A DNA stretch of 64,000 nucleotides from Catalinimonas alkaloidigena (GCF_900100765.1 NZ_FNFO01000002.1:837222-901221), one strand, 5' to 3'. Counted from the stretch's first letter, positions 35,550 through 45,657 are shown. Program-made: numbers and translations. Notes: generated from the sequence alone by a model not told the origin.

Positions 35550-35743
35550 GGCAACAAAGTTTGGTGAAAGAGCGAGCTGGAAAATCGGCTTTACAGCCGG
35601 TGCCGATCGTTGACGCTTCGAGGTTAGCACTTTCTGGCAGCTTTGTCGACTTTGAAGGGATAGGCGGTTCTGTCGTAGGGCAGATGGTCGGCATCTAGCG
35701 GCTGCTCTGCCCGCATACCTTGCGTGAACCCCGCCTCCATGCG

Positions 35744-37897
35744 TTATTCTTCCTTCAGGGCTTGTAGCGTTTTGCGTTTCCGCTCTTTGTCGAAGATGGC
35801 CATCGCCAGCCGAATTTTGGCGTAGTCGAATCGTTCCTGGAGGTGCTCGTGGATCGGCTTCATGCCCTTGTCGGTGCCTACGTCGAAGCAGGCGCGGGTG
35901 ATCTCGGTAAACTCGGTGCTCGTCAGGAAGCGCCGCAGGTCTACGCCGTGGTCGTGGGTGTAGAGCCACGCCAGGTGCGAGTAGATCGTGGTCGGGTTGA
36001 GGTTGCGCTCGCGGGCGATCTGCTCCGGCTTCATCCCCCGGTTGTACGCTTCCAGCGTTGCGAACTGGGAGGCATGCTTGATGTTGGTGCCCTTGTGTCC
36101 TTCCTGTTGCAGGAACGCCAGAATCTCGTTGATAAACACTTCGCCGTACGACTCGTACTTTTTGGCGGCTACGCCACTGACGCCCATCATCTCGACGCGG
36201 TTGGTCGGGCGTTTCTGCGCCATGTCCGAAAGCGTATTGTCGCTGAACACCTGGTAGGGGGGAATGCCCCGCTGATCGGCCAGTTGCTTTCGCACGCGCC
36301 GCAGCCGCTCGAACAGGTCGTCGCGCAGCACTTCGGTTTTGGTCTTGACGCGGGTCGCTTCTTTGACCGCCTCTTTCGACATCGGGCGGTACAGGTCCAG
36401 ATCCCGGCGCCCGAACAGTACGTCTTCGCCGGCCGGTAACAGTTTCAGGGCATAATTCTGATCGTAGGCGATGTCGACTAGCCCCATGTGGATGACCTGT
36501 TGTACGTACTCGCGCCAGTCGTTCCACGAAAGGTCGCGTCCTGCCCCGAAGGTTTTGATCTGGTCCCACCCGTGTTGCCGCACCACAGCCGAACGGCGGC
36601 CGAGCAGAATGTCGACCAGTGCCGTCATCGTGGCTTCCTGATTGGTGCGGACCACCGCCGAAAGTACTTTCTGAGCCAGTACCGTGCCGTCGAACGGTTC
36701 GCGCGGATTCTGACAGACGTCGCAGTTGTTGCAATCGTCGGGCAGGGTTTCACTGAAATAGTTGAGCAGGATACGCCGCCGACAGACGTTCGCTTCGGCA
36801 AATTGCTGCATCCGGTCCAGCTTGACCAGCCGCAGGTCCAGGTAGTGGTTGTTGGCTGCGTTTTTCCCGAACACGTCGCGCCAGGTCATCACGTCCGAAA
36901 AGCTATAGAACAGTAAGGTTTCGGACGGCAGGCCGTCGCGCCCCGCCCGGCCGATTTCCTGATAATAACTTTCTACGTTTTGGGGCAGGTTGTAGTGAAT
37001 CACGAACCGCACGTTCGATTTGTCGATGCCCATGCCGAAGGCAATGGTGGCGCAGATGATCTGAATGTCGTCCCGCAAAAACGCATCCTGTACTTCCGAA
37101 CGCATCTTGTCCGACAGGCTGGCGTGGTAGAAATTGGCGCGGAATCCGTCGCCTACCAGTTTCGCAGCCAGCTGCTCGGTCGATTTGCGGCTGATGCAGT
37201 AGATAATGCCCGATTGGTTGGGCCGCGACTTCAGGAAGTTCTTGATCATGCCGTAGCGGTTGCGTCCCGGCAATACGGTCAGGCTCAGGTTTTCGCGGTT
37301 GAAAGAGGCCACAAATTGTTCCGGTTCCTGCAACCGAAGTCCCTCCACAATGTCTTTGCGCGTCAGCAGGTCGGCGGTGGCGGTCAGCGCAATGACCGGC
37401 GTCTCCGGGAAGTTAGCTTTCAGCGCGGAAAGCTGCTGGTACTCCGGCCGGAAATCGTGTCCCCAACTGGAGATGCAGTGTGCTTCGTCGACGGCAAACA
37501 GGCTGATCGGATGCCGCTGAAGAAACGCCATGAACCCCGGCGAGAGCAGCTTTTCGGGCGAGACGTACAGCAGCTTCAGTTCGCCTTTGACCACGCGCTC
37601 TTCCACATCGCGCTGCTGCCCGTAACTCTGCGAAGAGTTCAGAAACGCTGCCGCAATGCCGTTGCCCTTCAAGCCTTCGACCTGATCGCGCATGAGCGCA
37701 ATGAGGGGAGAAATGACCACGGCAAAGCCGGGTTGCACCAGGGCCGGAACCTGGTAACAAATGGACTTCCCGCCGCCCGTGGGCATCAGCACCGTCACGT
37801 CCTTTTTGGCAAGCAAGGCCGAAATAATTTCTTTCTGGAGCGGACGAAACGAGGTGTAACCAAAGTATTGAGAAAGAACGCTTTCGGGCGTAGGCAT
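35744..37897 (-). CDS. recQ: RecQ-family ATP-dependent DNA helicase
   Basis: A 717-residue 3'-5' DNA helicase. Motif I is [18 protein letters not shown] and motif [22 protein letters not shown]. Then come [29 protein letters not shown] and a zinc-binding cluster ([10 protein letters not shown] ... CNNCDVC). The RQC winged helix follows. The HRDC domain has [20 protein letters not shown]. An extra C-terminal helix-turn-helix ([20 protein letters not shown]) is also found in other Bacteroidota RecQ proteins. The start is ATG 37897; an upstream TTG at 37924 is less likely. Confidence 0.95.
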   Translation of the reverse strand: MPTPESVLSQYFGYTSFRPLQKEIISALLAKKDVTVLMPTGGGKSICYQVPALVQPGFAVVISPLIALMRDQVEGLKGNGIAAAFLNSSQSYGQQRDVEERVVKGELKLLYVSPEKLLSPGFMAFLQRHPISLFAVDEAHCISSWGHDFRPEYQQLSALKANFPETPVIALTATADLLTRKDIVEGLRLQEPEQFVASFNRENLSLTVLPGRNRYGMIKNFLKSRPNQSGIIYCISRKSTEQLAAKLVGDGFRANFYHASLSDKMRSEVQDAFLRDDIQIICATIAFGMGIDKSNVRFVIHYNLPQNVESYYQEIGRAGRDGLPSETLLFYSFSDVMTWRDVFGKNAANNHYLDLRLVKLDRMQQFAEANVCRRRILLNYFSETLPDDCNNCDVCQNPREPFDGTVLAQKVLSAVVRTNQEATMTALVDILLGRRSAVVRQHGWDQIKTFGAGRDLSWNDWREYVQQVIHMGLVDIAYDQNYALKLLPAGEDVLFGRRDLDLYRPMSKEAVKEATRVKTKTEVLRDDLFERLRRVRKQLADQRGIPPYQVFSDNTLSDMAQKRPTNRVEMMGVSGVAAKKYESYGEVFINEILAFLQQEGHKGTNIKHASQFATLEAYNRGMKPEQIARERNLNPTTIYSHLAWLYTHDHGVDLRRFLTSTEFTEITRACFDVGTDKGMKPIHEHLQERFDYAKIRLAMAIFDKERKRKTLQALKEE

Positions 37898-37946
37898 AGG
37901 GTAATCGGTCAGGTAAAGCGGCAACAGATAATTAAGCGTTACGGGT

Positions 37947-38447
37947 TCAGGCGGTTTCCCGGGTCAGCGCACGAATCAGGTTCGTATGCTGCGGGTACTG
38001 CTCCAACAAGGCAGCGCGCTCAGCAAGTTCAAAATCAGCAAAATCGAATCCGGGCGATACCGTACAACCCAGCAGCGCATAGCGCCCCGGCGGCTCCACG
38101 CGAGCGGCAAACCAGTGGCCGTGCGGGATGACAAGCTGAAACTGCTCGCCTGCCATAGGCTTGGGTCCCAGTTTTTCCGTGCGAATATCGCCCGCCGGGC
38201 TGATGACGTAGAGCGTCAGGGGATCGCCGGCGTAGAAGTGCCAGATTTCGTCGGAGAGGATGCGGTGAAAGGCTGAAAACGTCCGGTTGTCCAGCAGGTA
38301 ATAGATGGCCGTGCCGAACGTACGGCGGGCGCCGTAGCGGGCGGGCAGGGCATCGGCCGCGACCGACTCATCGGCGCGGTACAGTTCACGATACCAGCCG
38401 CCTTCCGGATGGGCTTGCAGGCCCAGTTGTTCGATCCAGGATTCCAT
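37947..38447 (-). CDS. Cupin family protein (DUF985 type)
   Basis: A 166-residue cupin barrel. It opens with [17 protein letters not shown], then [51 protein letters not shown] and [15 protein letters not shown]. His/Glu residues of the usual metal site are retained. The family includes proteins of uncertain enzymatic role. It lies 50 bp upstream of recQ on the same strand and may be co-transcribed with it. Confidence 0.9.
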   Translation of the reverse strand: MESWIEQLGLQAHPEGGWYRELYRADESVAADALPARYGARRTFGTAIYYLLDNRTFSAFHRILSDEIWHFYAGDPLTLYVISPAGDIRTEKLGPKPMAGEQFQLVIPHGHWFAARVEPPGRYALLGCTVSPGFDFADFELAERAALLEQYPQHTNLIRALTRETA

Positions 38448-38491
38448 TCGGTGAAGTTACCCTGAAAATCCCGGAACCGGCGGGCGAACAC

Positions 38492-38516
38492 AAAAAAGCC
38501 CACCGTAGGGTGGGCT
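38492..38516 (-). terminator. Terminator of the TonB-domain lipoprotein gene
   Basis: On the minus strand, AGCCCACC and GGTGGGCT form an 8-bp stem with a short loop, followed by TTTTTTG. It lies 30 bp after the lipoprotein stop. Confidence 0.8.
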
Positions 38517-38545
38517 CGCAATGTCTGGTCCGCTGGATGCGCAGC

Positions 38546-39316
38546 TTAATAGGGATTCAGGTCGAAGGTAATGGGCACTTCCAGGCGCGAAGCCACGGCT
38601 TGATCGTCTTTCTGGGCGGGGGTCCATTGTCCCGACGTAGACAAAACTGCTTTGGTGGCTTCGTCTTGCAAGAGCTTGACCACCTCCTCGTCAGGATACA
38701 TCGATCCACCGGCCAGGGGTGCGTTGGCCTGGTAACCGGTCTTGTTGAAGTTACTCTCTGCCACTGCTACGTTGTTGATCTTGCCTTGGGTATCGACGTC
38801 GAACTCGACGAATACGGTGCCTTCTACGCCCTCGTCCCGGGCCTCTTCAGGGTAAGTCAGGTTCTGTTTGACCAATGTGTAGAATTCGTCGTAGCCTCCT
38901 GTGGGGGCAGCTTTCTCGTCTACCTCGGCGACTACCGCGTTGCGGCGGGCGGCCCGCTCCTCTCGCCATCCGGAAATCATTTCCCGTACGCGGCTGCGCT
39001 CGTTTTCGTCTTCGATGCCCTCGACTTCAAACGTATAATAATCGTCCGGGTACGTCGCCTTATCCACGGTCGAGTCCTGATTGGTCCAGTAATGCGCCTG
39101 TGGATACCGATCCCGAACCACTGCCATTTCGCGGTCGAAGTCTTCCTGAGTGGCGGGCATGGCCAGGGTGGTATCTTCCGGCAAGGTCGACTCTGCCGCC
39201 ATGGTCGAATCGACGGTCGATTCGCTGGCGTTTCGAGGATTGCTTTCGCAGGCGGCCAACATCAGCGTGGTCACCATTCCGGCGCTTACTACTTTTATGA
39301 TATGTGGATAGTTCAT
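38546..39316 (-). CDS. Lipoprotein with TonB C-terminal domain
   Basis: A 256-residue protein. The N-terminus is a lipoprotein signal (MVTTLMLAACESNPRN) rather than the inner-membrane anchor of a true TonB. An acidic, Thr/Ser-rich linker and a helical segment (RSRVREMISGWREERAARRN) follow. The last ~110 residues match the TonB C-terminal fold: YPEEARDEGVEGTVFVEFDV, DTQGKINNVAV and LEVPITFDL. There is no Pro-rich spacer and no ExbB/ExbD nearby, so energising receptors seems unlikely. The start is ATG 39316. Confidence 0.85.
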   Translation of the reverse strand: MNYPHIIKVVSAGMVTTLMLAACESNPRNASESTVDSTMAAESTLPEDTTLAMPATQEDFDREMAVVRDRYPQAHYWTNQDSTVDKATYPDDYYTFEVEGIEDENERSRVREMISGWREERAARRNAVVAEVDEKAAPTGGYDEFYTLVKQNLTYPEEARDEGVEGTVFVEFDVDTQGKINNVAVAESNFNKTGYQANAPLAGGSMYPDEEVVKLLQDEATKAVLSTSGQWTPAQKDDQAVASRLEVPITFDLNPY

Positions 39317-39456
39317 GGTTATAGTCTTCTCGTGATAAAATGCACGGGCAAAACGCTTTTGTGCATGACGTTTTCCACCTATATACGATTCTGAGCGGCG
39401 CAGGTTGAGTGGGGCAAGTGGCAAGTACCGACGAAGCGGGAGGGAAGCAAGGGCAT

Positions 39457-39494
39457 AAAAAAAACCGTACGGTCAGGAACGACCATACGGTTTT
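39457..39494 (-). terminator. Terminator of the 44-residue lipoprotein gene
   Basis: Read on the minus strand, a 14-bp stem (AAAACCGTATGGTC with GACCGTACGGTTTT, one mismatch) is followed by a run of T. It lies 67 bp after the small gene at 39561-39695. Confidence 0.8.
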
Positions 39495-39560
39495 ATGAGG
39501 ATTGCCCGAAGGCTAGTGTTTTGACGAAGAGAAAGCCAGCAATTGAAGCAAGAAATGAAC

Positions 39561-39695
39561 CTACACCCGCTCCCGATCGACCTTCACTTCTTTCACCTCT
39601 TTCTTTGTGTTTTTCGAGTACGTCGCGCAGGTTCTCACGCCGCAAGAGCTCAATCCTACCACAAAGACGGCCAGCATTAGAAGTTTACCTTTCAT
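39561..39695 (-). CDS. 44-residue lipoprotein
   Basis: A short complete frame: a signal (MKGKLLMLAVFVVGLSS), lipobox Cys18, then CGVRTCATYSKN and a highly charged Lys/Glu tail. The SCGVRTC(A/P)TY pattern resembles very small Bacteroidota lipoproteins of unknown role. It has its own terminator at 39457-39494, which supports real expression. It is too short for a 60-codon gene cutoff, so it is easily missed. Confidence 0.7.
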   Translation of the reverse strand: MKGKLLMLAVFVVGLSSCGVRTCATYSKNTKKEVKEVKVDRERV

Positions 39696-39874
39696 AGTAT
39701 TCTGATTTTTTGTTCTTCAAATATAAATCAAATAATGTTTTTTGCTTCTGAAACTCAGGGCGAAAGCTTTCTGAAAGGTGTCGTAGGTCGGTGGAAAATC
39801 GACCTGCTCACCATTTTCGTTTCGTTGCGCCCTGAAAAAATCCAAGAACTTACACCCCTTTATCGTACGAAATG

Positions 39875-40873
39875 TCAAATCGTCATCAGGCTACAGCCGC
39901 GTAAATCGCTTTGGTCCATCCGGCCCAGCACGCGGAAAGAATTTTTATGTACGTAAGTACCAATATCGGCCGATTCAATAAACGCACAACTGTCGACATT
40001 GGCCAGGTCAATGATGTTGATGCCGCCGGTACGGCGATTCGGCGAGAGGTCGAACGGATCGCGTTCGTCGCGCAGCAACACGCGCATCCAGGCGGGCGTT
40101 TCGTAGAGGCCGTCCTGCCGTGCGTAGGCCTGCGACAATAATTCCGTCATCCCGTACTCCGAGTGAACCGAAGGCAGCCGAAAGCGTTCACACAGGCGGG
40201 CATGGACCTCTTCGCGGAGCAGTTCCCGGCGGCGCCCTTTCATCCCACCGGTCTCCATCACCAGAACGTCCGAAAGGTCGGTTTCGTATTCGTCGGCCAG
40301 ATCAAGCAGCGCGAACGTCACGCCAATCAGCAGCACCCGGCGATGACCCCCTTGTAGGCGGCGAAGCGTGCGGATAAGTTCCTCGGTCTGATGCAGATAG
40401 AACCCGGAGTCGGGGTGGCCCGTCTGGCGAATGAAGTGGTCGACCATCCAAACCAGCGAGGCGTTTTGCCGCTCCAGGTACGAGGGCAACAGCGCCAGAA
40501 CTACGTACTGGTCGAGCGGCCCGTAAAAACGCTGGAAAATGGTTTCGGCCACGGTACGGTAAAAGGCGGTGTCGGCCACAAAATGGCGGCTGCGGATCTG
40601 ACCCGTGGTTCCGCTGCTCTCAAACACCACTTCCGGCGGCACAGAGGTGCTGACCACGCGGTGGTGCTTGAAAAATTCGATGGGCAAAAACGGAATCTGG
40701 TGCAGGTGTACTACCTGATCGGAATGGCAGCGCAGGTGACCGAGGTAGCGGCGGTACACCTCGTTGTGGGTAGCCTGGAAGCGAAAAAGCGCCAGCGCAG
40801 CCTCCTCGAAGGCGTTGGGCGTGAGGTGCGGTAATGCCCTTTTGAAATTTTTAATGAAATTTGTTGACTCCAT
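39875..40873 (-). CDS. LuxE/PaaK-type acyl-activating enzyme
   Basis: A 332-residue member of the adenylate-forming superfamily related to LuxE acyl-protein synthetase and phenylacetate-CoA ligase. The ATP loop is FESSGTTGQIRSRH (residues ~84-97), the middle motif SEYGMTELLSQAY and the late hinge VLGRMDQSDLRGC. It would activate a fatty or aromatic acid as the acyl-adenylate. No luxC/luxD reductase genes are adjacent, so bioluminescence is not implied. It is divergent from the lipoprotein gene at 40929 with 55 bp between starts. Confidence 0.88.
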   Translation of the reverse strand: MESTNFIKNFKRALPHLTPNAFEEAALALFRFQATHNEVYRRYLGHLRCHSDQVVHLHQIPFLPIEFFKHHRVVSTSVPPEVVFESSGTTGQIRSRHFVADTAFYRTVAETIFQRFYGPLDQYVVLALLPSYLERQNASLVWMVDHFIRQTGHPDSGFYLHQTEELIRTLRRLQGGHRRVLLIGVTFALLDLADEYETDLSDVLVMETGGMKGRRRELLREEVHARLCERFRLPSVHSEYGMTELLSQAYARQDGLYETPAWMRVLLRDERDPFDLSPNRRTGGINIIDLANVDSCAFIESADIGTYVHKNSFRVLGRMDQSDLRGCSLMTI

Positions 40874-40928
40874 GAAAGCACAAAAGTACTTTCTTTAACG
40901 TTGTATAGACGAGCAAGCGCCCACTCGC

Positions 40929-41459
40929 ATGAAGAATACTGACCTCCTGATCGTTGCCCTGATTTTAGCTCTGGCCGGCTGTTATCCCAAGCCGGATTTT
41001 CCCGATACGCCCGAAATTGCCTTCAAAGACCTGTACATTAAATACAGCGGCCCGAATGCGGACGACACACTGTCGTTTGTGGTTTCGTTTAAAGACGGAA
41101 ATGGCGATTTGGGGATTTCTGATACCGAAACGGGCCCGCCCTACAACCGGTACAATCCGGACAGCACGATCAATCCTTACTATTATAATATCTACGTGGA
41201 CCTGTTCGTGAAGCGGGGTGGCGAATACGAAGCGGTTCCGTTCGCGTTTCCTCTGCACGGTCGGTTCCCGCGCATCAACGAAAGCGGCGAGAACACCCCA
41301 CTTGAGGGAATCATCAGGTATAAATACAAGACCAGCTTCTTTCCGTTGGACCCTGGGGATACCATTCAGGCGGAGATCACCATTCGAGACCGTGAGTTGC
41401 ACCTGAGCAACACCGTGCGGGGACCGGAAAACGGTTACGTTATCCCCGAGGACGAGTAG
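40929..41459 (+). CDS. Lipoprotein, unknown
   Basis: A 176-residue lipoprotein with signal LLIVALILALAGCYPKPDFP (Cys near residue 19) and a beta-rich body. It contains an acidic stretch VSFKDGNGDLGISDTETGPP that resembles a calcium-binding loop, plus many Tyr (NPYYYNIYVDLFV). It is an outer-membrane-anchored protein of unknown role in the general style of Bacteroidota beta-sandwich lipoproteins. A shared divergent promoter with the LuxE-like gene is likely. Confidence 0.78.
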   Translation: MKNTDLLIVALILALAGCYPKPDFPDTPEIAFKDLYIKYSGPNADDTLSFVVSFKDGNGDLGISDTETGPPYNRYNPDSTINPYYYNIYVDLFVKRGGEYEAVPFAFPLHGRFPRINESGENTPLEGIIRYKYKTSFFPLDPGDTIQAEITIRDRELHLSNTVRGPENGYVIPEDE

Positions 41460-41481
41460 AAAATCGGCCGTCTATAAAAGT

Positions 41482-41520
41482 AAAAAGCCCCTGCGTGTGC
41501 GAAACAGGCAGGGGCTTTTT
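41482..41520. terminator. Bidirectional terminator
   Basis: AAAAAGCCCCTGC pairs with GCAGGGGCTTTTT around a 13-base loop, between the lipoprotein and the convergent osmC-like gene. Confidence 0.88.
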
Positions 41521-41531
41521 GCGTCCAGACG

Positions 41532-41936
41532 TTACCAGTGGAACGTCACTTGCTGGACCACATCGGGGTGCAGCGAGAGCGCTACCGGACAGGTACGCGC
41601 CGTGCGCTCTAACTTTTGCCGCTGTTCGTCCGAAAGAGCAAGGGGCGGAAAGTTAAATTCCAGGTCGATCTGTTGAATGCGCCGGGGGCTGGCTGCCATC
41701 TGTTTTACCGTGCGCCAGGTGGTGCCCGCCAGGTCGATATTTTCCCGCTGGGCCACGATGCCCATCATCGTCATCATGCAACTCCCCAGGGCCGTGGCCA
41801 CCAGGTCGGTCGGCGAAAACGCCTCTCCGCGACCGTTGTTGTCAAGAGGAGCGTCCGTAACAAGTTGATTCCCTGACGGGTCGTGCTGGGCCTGGGTGCG
41901 AAGCTGCCCCGCATAAGTAGAAGACATTTTAGGCAT
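41532..41936 (-). CDS. OsmC/Ohr-family peroxidase
   Basis: A 134-residue cytosolic protein of the OsmC family that reduces organic peroxides through two cysteines. These are Cys53 in FSPTDLVATALGSCMMTMMG and Cys116 in ARTCPVALSLHP, with the usual spacing. The body is complete. It stands alone; the start is ATG 41936 or ATG 41927. Confidence 0.93.
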   Translation of the reverse strand: MPKMSSTYAGQLRTQAQHDPSGNQLVTDAPLDNNGRGEAFSPTDLVATALGSCMMTMMGIVAQRENIDLAGTTWRTVKQMAASPRRIQQIDLEFNFPPLALSDEQRQKLERTARTCPVALSLHPDVVQQVTFHW

Positions 41937-42469
41937 AGAGGTAAAAACTTAAACGTACTCCGAAAGTTATCGCATTTGTGGCAAAACCCAGGGGCAGGCG
42001 CATGGAAGGGAGCAGCTACCCCGCTGGTTTTTAGGGCTTAGGAGGGTGATGTAACAAATTTGAATGCTTTCGAAACAAAGTTGAACGAGGCGTGAAGAAA
42101 TGCCCCTTATGTTTGCTCGTACCTGAGGCGAGTACCAGTTTTTTAAGAAGCGACTAAGGGTAAACCGGCAGATGCTCGTCTACTCCATAGGCGCGGCATG
42201 GCGCTTCTGACCGCAAAGAAAAACGCTGTCGTCTGGCTGAGTAAACAACATAAAACAGAACCTGTGCAACTACTTTTTTCAAAGAGCTACGCAGTAAGAA
42301 CCCTTGACATAAAAAAAAATTATAGTTTTGCGCAAAGGTTTGATCAGTTGTGGTGCGCGGGTTGCCAACGCCCCCTTTGAAGCAAACCTGACAACCTACA
42401 GGGAATGCATTGTATTCAGACCTACAATCACTAATTAATACATAGAGTTCTACCTATCCATTTCTATTT
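41937..42469. other. Leader region upstream of the second SusC gene
   Basis: About 530 bp. It carries a promoter at 42304-42330 and a transcribed leader of about 130 bp. A 60-codon frame at 42198-42380 overlaps the promoter and looks non-coding. The rest holds nothing recognisable. Confidence 0.5.
42304..42330 (+). promoter_or_regulatory. Bacteroidota-type promoter for the SusC-SusD locus
   Basis: TTG at 42304-42306 (in cccTTGAC) and TAGTTTTG at 42323-42330 match the -33 TTG and -7 TAnnTTTG elements, with starts 19 bp apart. An A9 tract lies between. Transcription would begin near 42337, leaving about 133 bases of leader before the SusC ATG at 42470. Confidence 0.7.
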
Positions 42470-45400
42470 ATGCATTCAACACTTACTTTACCACCAGACG
42501 TCTACCGACCCCAGGATGCGAGCGGGGCATGGTGGCGTTACGTTGCGTTCAGCGCAATGCTATTGATCGGTCTTATCGGTTGGAGCCCGGCCGGCTGGGC
42601 CCAGCAGATGACCGTCACGGGTCAGGTGACCGAAGACGGATTCGGCATTCCCGGCGTCAACATTTCCATCAAAGGCACCTCCACCGGAACCGTCTCCGAT
42701 GCCCAGGGAAACTATTCCCTCAGCGTCCCTTCCGGCAATGTAACCCTGGTGTTTAGCTTCATCGGGTACACCACGCAGGAAGTCCCCCTGAACGGCCGGG
42801 CCACCCTCGACGTCAACATGGCCGCCGACGTGAAGCAGCTCAGCGAAATCGTGGTCGTCGGGTACGGCACCCAAAAGAAACAAGACGTGACCGGTGCAGT
42901 CGAGCAGGTTTCCTCCAAAGATTTTAATGGGGGGATCAACACCAATCCGCTGCAATCCATCCAAGGAAAAGTAGCGGGCCTGAATATCACGCAACCAAGT
43001 GGCGACCCAACTACGCAACCCACCGTACGGTTGCGCGGCTATACGTCGCTGGGCGGCGGCAGCGATCCGCTTTATGTCGTAGATGGTATCATTGGCGTGC
43101 CGATCAATAGCGTTTCGCCTTCAGACATCGCCAGCATTGATGTCTTGAAAGATGCCTCGGCTGCGGCCATTTATGGTTCTCGCGCCGCCAATGGCGTTAT
43201 CATCGTGACTACCAAACGGGGAAAAGAGGGAACCGCTTCAGTTTCTTTCGACAACTATGTCGCCGTCGAGACCATTTCCAGACGCCTCGACCTGCTGGAC
43301 GCCGGAAGCTACCGTGATCAGGTAAGTCGTATTCTGCCACCGGATGAGGCCGCTGATGCGTTTGCCGATCTTCGTAAATTTCCGCTTGATGCCAGCGGTA
43401 ACGGATACAGCACCGACTGGATCGATCAGATTACGCGTACCGCTTACACCAACAACCATGATTTGGCGGTGATGGGGGGTAACGAAAACTTCAGCTACCG
43501 CGGCTCACTGAACTACATCAACCGGGGTGGGATTATTAAAAACACAGGCTTTGACCGCCTGACGGGGCGTATCAACCTCGATCAGCGTGCTTTGAAAGAC
43601 AAGTTGCGCGTGCAATACAACCTTTCCGTTTCGAACAGCAACTCCAAGCTGGTCAACAACGACGTAATCGGTCGCGCCATCCTGTACCTACCTACGCTTC
43701 CTATCTTAAATCCTCTGGCCACTAGCGAAACCACTAATCCCTATTATGAGATAGCGGGCGACTTTGACCTGTTTAACCCCGTAGCAATGCAGGAAAACTA
43801 CCTGCGCGACGAGGTATTTCGGGTCTTGATTGGCGGTGTGAATCTTAATTATGAGATCTTTAACGGACTCTCGGTCGGCGTAAACGGAGCCTATCGCAAC
43901 GAAAGCCGTGTCCGGAGCGAAGCATACGACCAGGATATCAAAGCATACTTGGGCAAATCCGGCGGCGACAACACCCCCAATCAGTCGGACTTTGCGGCAT
44001 CGCGTCGATTGGAGCAGGTAAATAACTACCTGTTGGAAGTCACGGCGCAATACCAGAAAGCCTTCGGGGCCAGCAACAGCCTCAACTTATTAGCAGGGTA
44101 TTCTTACCAGAATAACGTGAACGACGGCTTTCAGGCAGGCAACTTTGGTTACATCGAAGGCCTGTATAGCATTTTCGGATACAACAACTTAGGGCAGGGG
44201 CGGGGCTCTTACTACAGCGGCCGTGGCGACTATACTGACTCGTACAAAAATGACTTTAAGTTGATTTCGTTCTTCGGTCGGGCCAACCTCAGCTTGTTAG
44301 ACCGCTTCAACGTTACGGCTACCTTGCGTCGCGATGGAAGCTCGAAGTTTGGTGCGAACGAAAAGTGGGGGCTATTTCCGTCACTGGCAGGAGGATGGGT
44401 GCTTTCAAACGAAAGTTTCCTGCAAAACAGCTCCTGGCTTAACTTCCTGAAACTACGCGTAGGCTGGGGCCAAACCGGTAACTCGGAAGGAATTCGGGCA
44501 TATCAGTCCCTGCTCTTGTATGGTCCTAGCGGTACGTATTACGACGGTAACCTGGGTGCTTTTGTACCGGGCTACGGTGTGATACAGAATACCAACCCGA
44601 ATTTGAAGTGGGAAATTCTGGAGCAAACCAACGTAGGGGTAGACTTTACGTTGTTCCGGGGGTTGACTGGTACGGTCGAAGTGTACAGCAAGTTGACGAA
44701 AGACATGCTGTTTAACTACAACGTACCTGCTGATGGCACCAAATACTTTGTGAACTCGATCCTGGCCAACGTTGGGAAGATGCGCAACCGCGGGATCGAA
44801 CTTTCTTTGGGAGGCGATGCCATCAAAGGAACAAACTTTACCTGGAATACCCGGGTAGTGGGCACAGCGCTACAAAACGAAATCGTTTCTTTGAAAGGTG
44901 GCGATTTTGATGTGGGGGTAATTCGTTACAACGCTTTCGGAGGGCGTGGGCTTTCAGAAGTATATGCTTCCCAGCTGCGGGAAGGCCATCCGTTCGGCGA
45001 GTTTTACATCCCTCACTTTGTAGGGTTTAATGAAGCGGGAGAAGTATTGCTGGAAGCTGAAGAAGCGGGTGCCGCACCGGTGACCGACCGCACTAAAGCG
45101 AAGTTGTACGAAGCGGGCAAGGCTATTCCTACGTACACAGCCTCCTGGATTAATACCCTGCAATACAAAAACTTCGATCTGACGTTCCAGTTGCGGGGCG
45201 TATTCGGCAATAAAATCCTGAACAACCTTCGCTCGAACCTGACTATTCCGGGCAGTATTTTGCAGTCTAATATGTTGCGCGAAGTGACCGATTATCCGAC
45301 CAACTACAGCATCAACCAGTTATCGGATTTGTGGCTGGAAAATGGAGCTTTTGTTCGCCTGGACAACTGGCAACTTGGGTATAATGTGCCGATTACCGAA

Positions 45401-45607
45401 GGGAAGACGTTTACCAACGCCCGCGTGTATGTAGGTGGTAACAACCTGTTCATCATCACGAAATACACCGGAATCGACCCTGAACTTCAGGTGCGGGGTG
45501 ATCTGGAAAATACCACCAGCCAGCGTCCGAATAGCATCGGGATCGACGACCGAAACATCTACCCAAAAACGCGCAGTTTCCAGTTGGGCCTTAACCTCAC
45601 ATTCTAG
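42470..45607 (+). CDS. SusC/RagA TonB-linked outer-membrane importer
   Basis: A 1045-residue importer. A signal-type helix ends near WSPAGWAQQ. A carboxypeptidase-like domain at about 48-120 (VTGQVTEDGFGIPGVNISIK) is followed by EIVVVGYGTQKKQDVTGAVE, a plug with VRLRGYTSLGGGSDPLYVVD and a long barrel ending FQLGLNLTF. It lacks an STN domain, unlike the SusC at 7325, so it is not regulated through FecR. It forms a unit with SusD 50 bp downstream. Confidence 0.94.
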   Translation: MHSTLTLPPDVYRPQDASGAWWRYVAFSAMLLIGLIGWSPAGWAQQMTVTGQVTEDGFGIPGVNISIKGTSTGTVSDAQGNYSLSVPSGNVTLVFSFIGYTTQEVPLNGRATLDVNMAADVKQLSEIVVVGYGTQKKQDVTGAVEQVSSKDFNGGINTNPLQSIQGKVAGLNITQPSGDPTTQPTVRLRGYTSLGGGSDPLYVVDGIIGVPINSVSPSDIASIDVLKDASAAAIYGSRAANGVIIVTTKRGKEGTASVSFDNYVAVETISRRLDLLDAGSYRDQVSRILPPDEAADAFADLRKFPLDASGNGYSTDWIDQITRTAYTNNHDLAVMGGNENFSYRGSLNYINRGGIIKNTGFDRLTGRINLDQRALKDKLRVQYNLSVSNSNSKLVNNDVIGRAILYLPTLPILNPLATSETTNPYYEIAGDFDLFNPVAMQENYLRDEVFRVLIGGVNLNYEIFNGLSVGVNGAYRNESRVRSEAYDQDIKAYLGKSGGDNTPNQSDFAASRRLEQVNNYLLEVTAQYQKAFGASNSLNLLAGYSYQNNVNDGFQAGNFGYIEGLYSIFGYNNLGQGRGSYYSGRGDYTDSYKNDFKLISFFGRANLSLLDRFNVTATLRRDGSSKFGANEKWGLFPSLAGGWVLSNESFLQNSSWLNFLKLRVGWGQTGNSEGIRAYQSLLLYGPSGTYYDGNLGAFVPGYGVIQNTNPNLKWEILEQTNVGVDFTLFRGLTGTVEVYSKLTKDMLFNYNVPADGTKYFVNSILANVGKMRNRGIELSLGGDAIKGTNFTWNTRVVGTALQNEIVSLKGGDFDVGVIRYNAFGGRGLSEVYASQLREGHPFGEFYIPHFVGFNEAGEVLLEAEEAGAAPVTDRTKAKLYEAGKAIPTYTASWINTLQYKNFDLTFQLRGVFGNKILNNLRSNLTIPGSILQSNMLREVTDYPTNYSINQLSDLWLENGAFVRLDNWQLGYNVPITEGKTFTNARVYVGGNNLFIITKYTGIDPELQVRGDLENTTSQRPNSIGIDDRNIYPKTRSFQLGLNLTF

Positions 45608-45657
45608 ACAGCCAGGAGCCATCTTGGTAGCTTTTAACGACCTATAGATTCAATAAC

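Noticed and set aside
35503..35694. 63-codon minus-strand frame between recQ and the DUF1801 gene
   Set aside because: It overlaps the DUF1801 start in another frame and has no recognisable features.
35550..36734. Long minus-strand open frame extending the DUF1801 gene upstream
   Set aside because: It runs through recQ in another frame of the same strand and has Arg/Gly-rich shadow composition. The DUF1801 domain starts at ATG 35549.
42198..42380. 60-codon frame upstream of the second SusC
   Set aside because: It spans the strong promoter at 42304-42330 and shows no family features.
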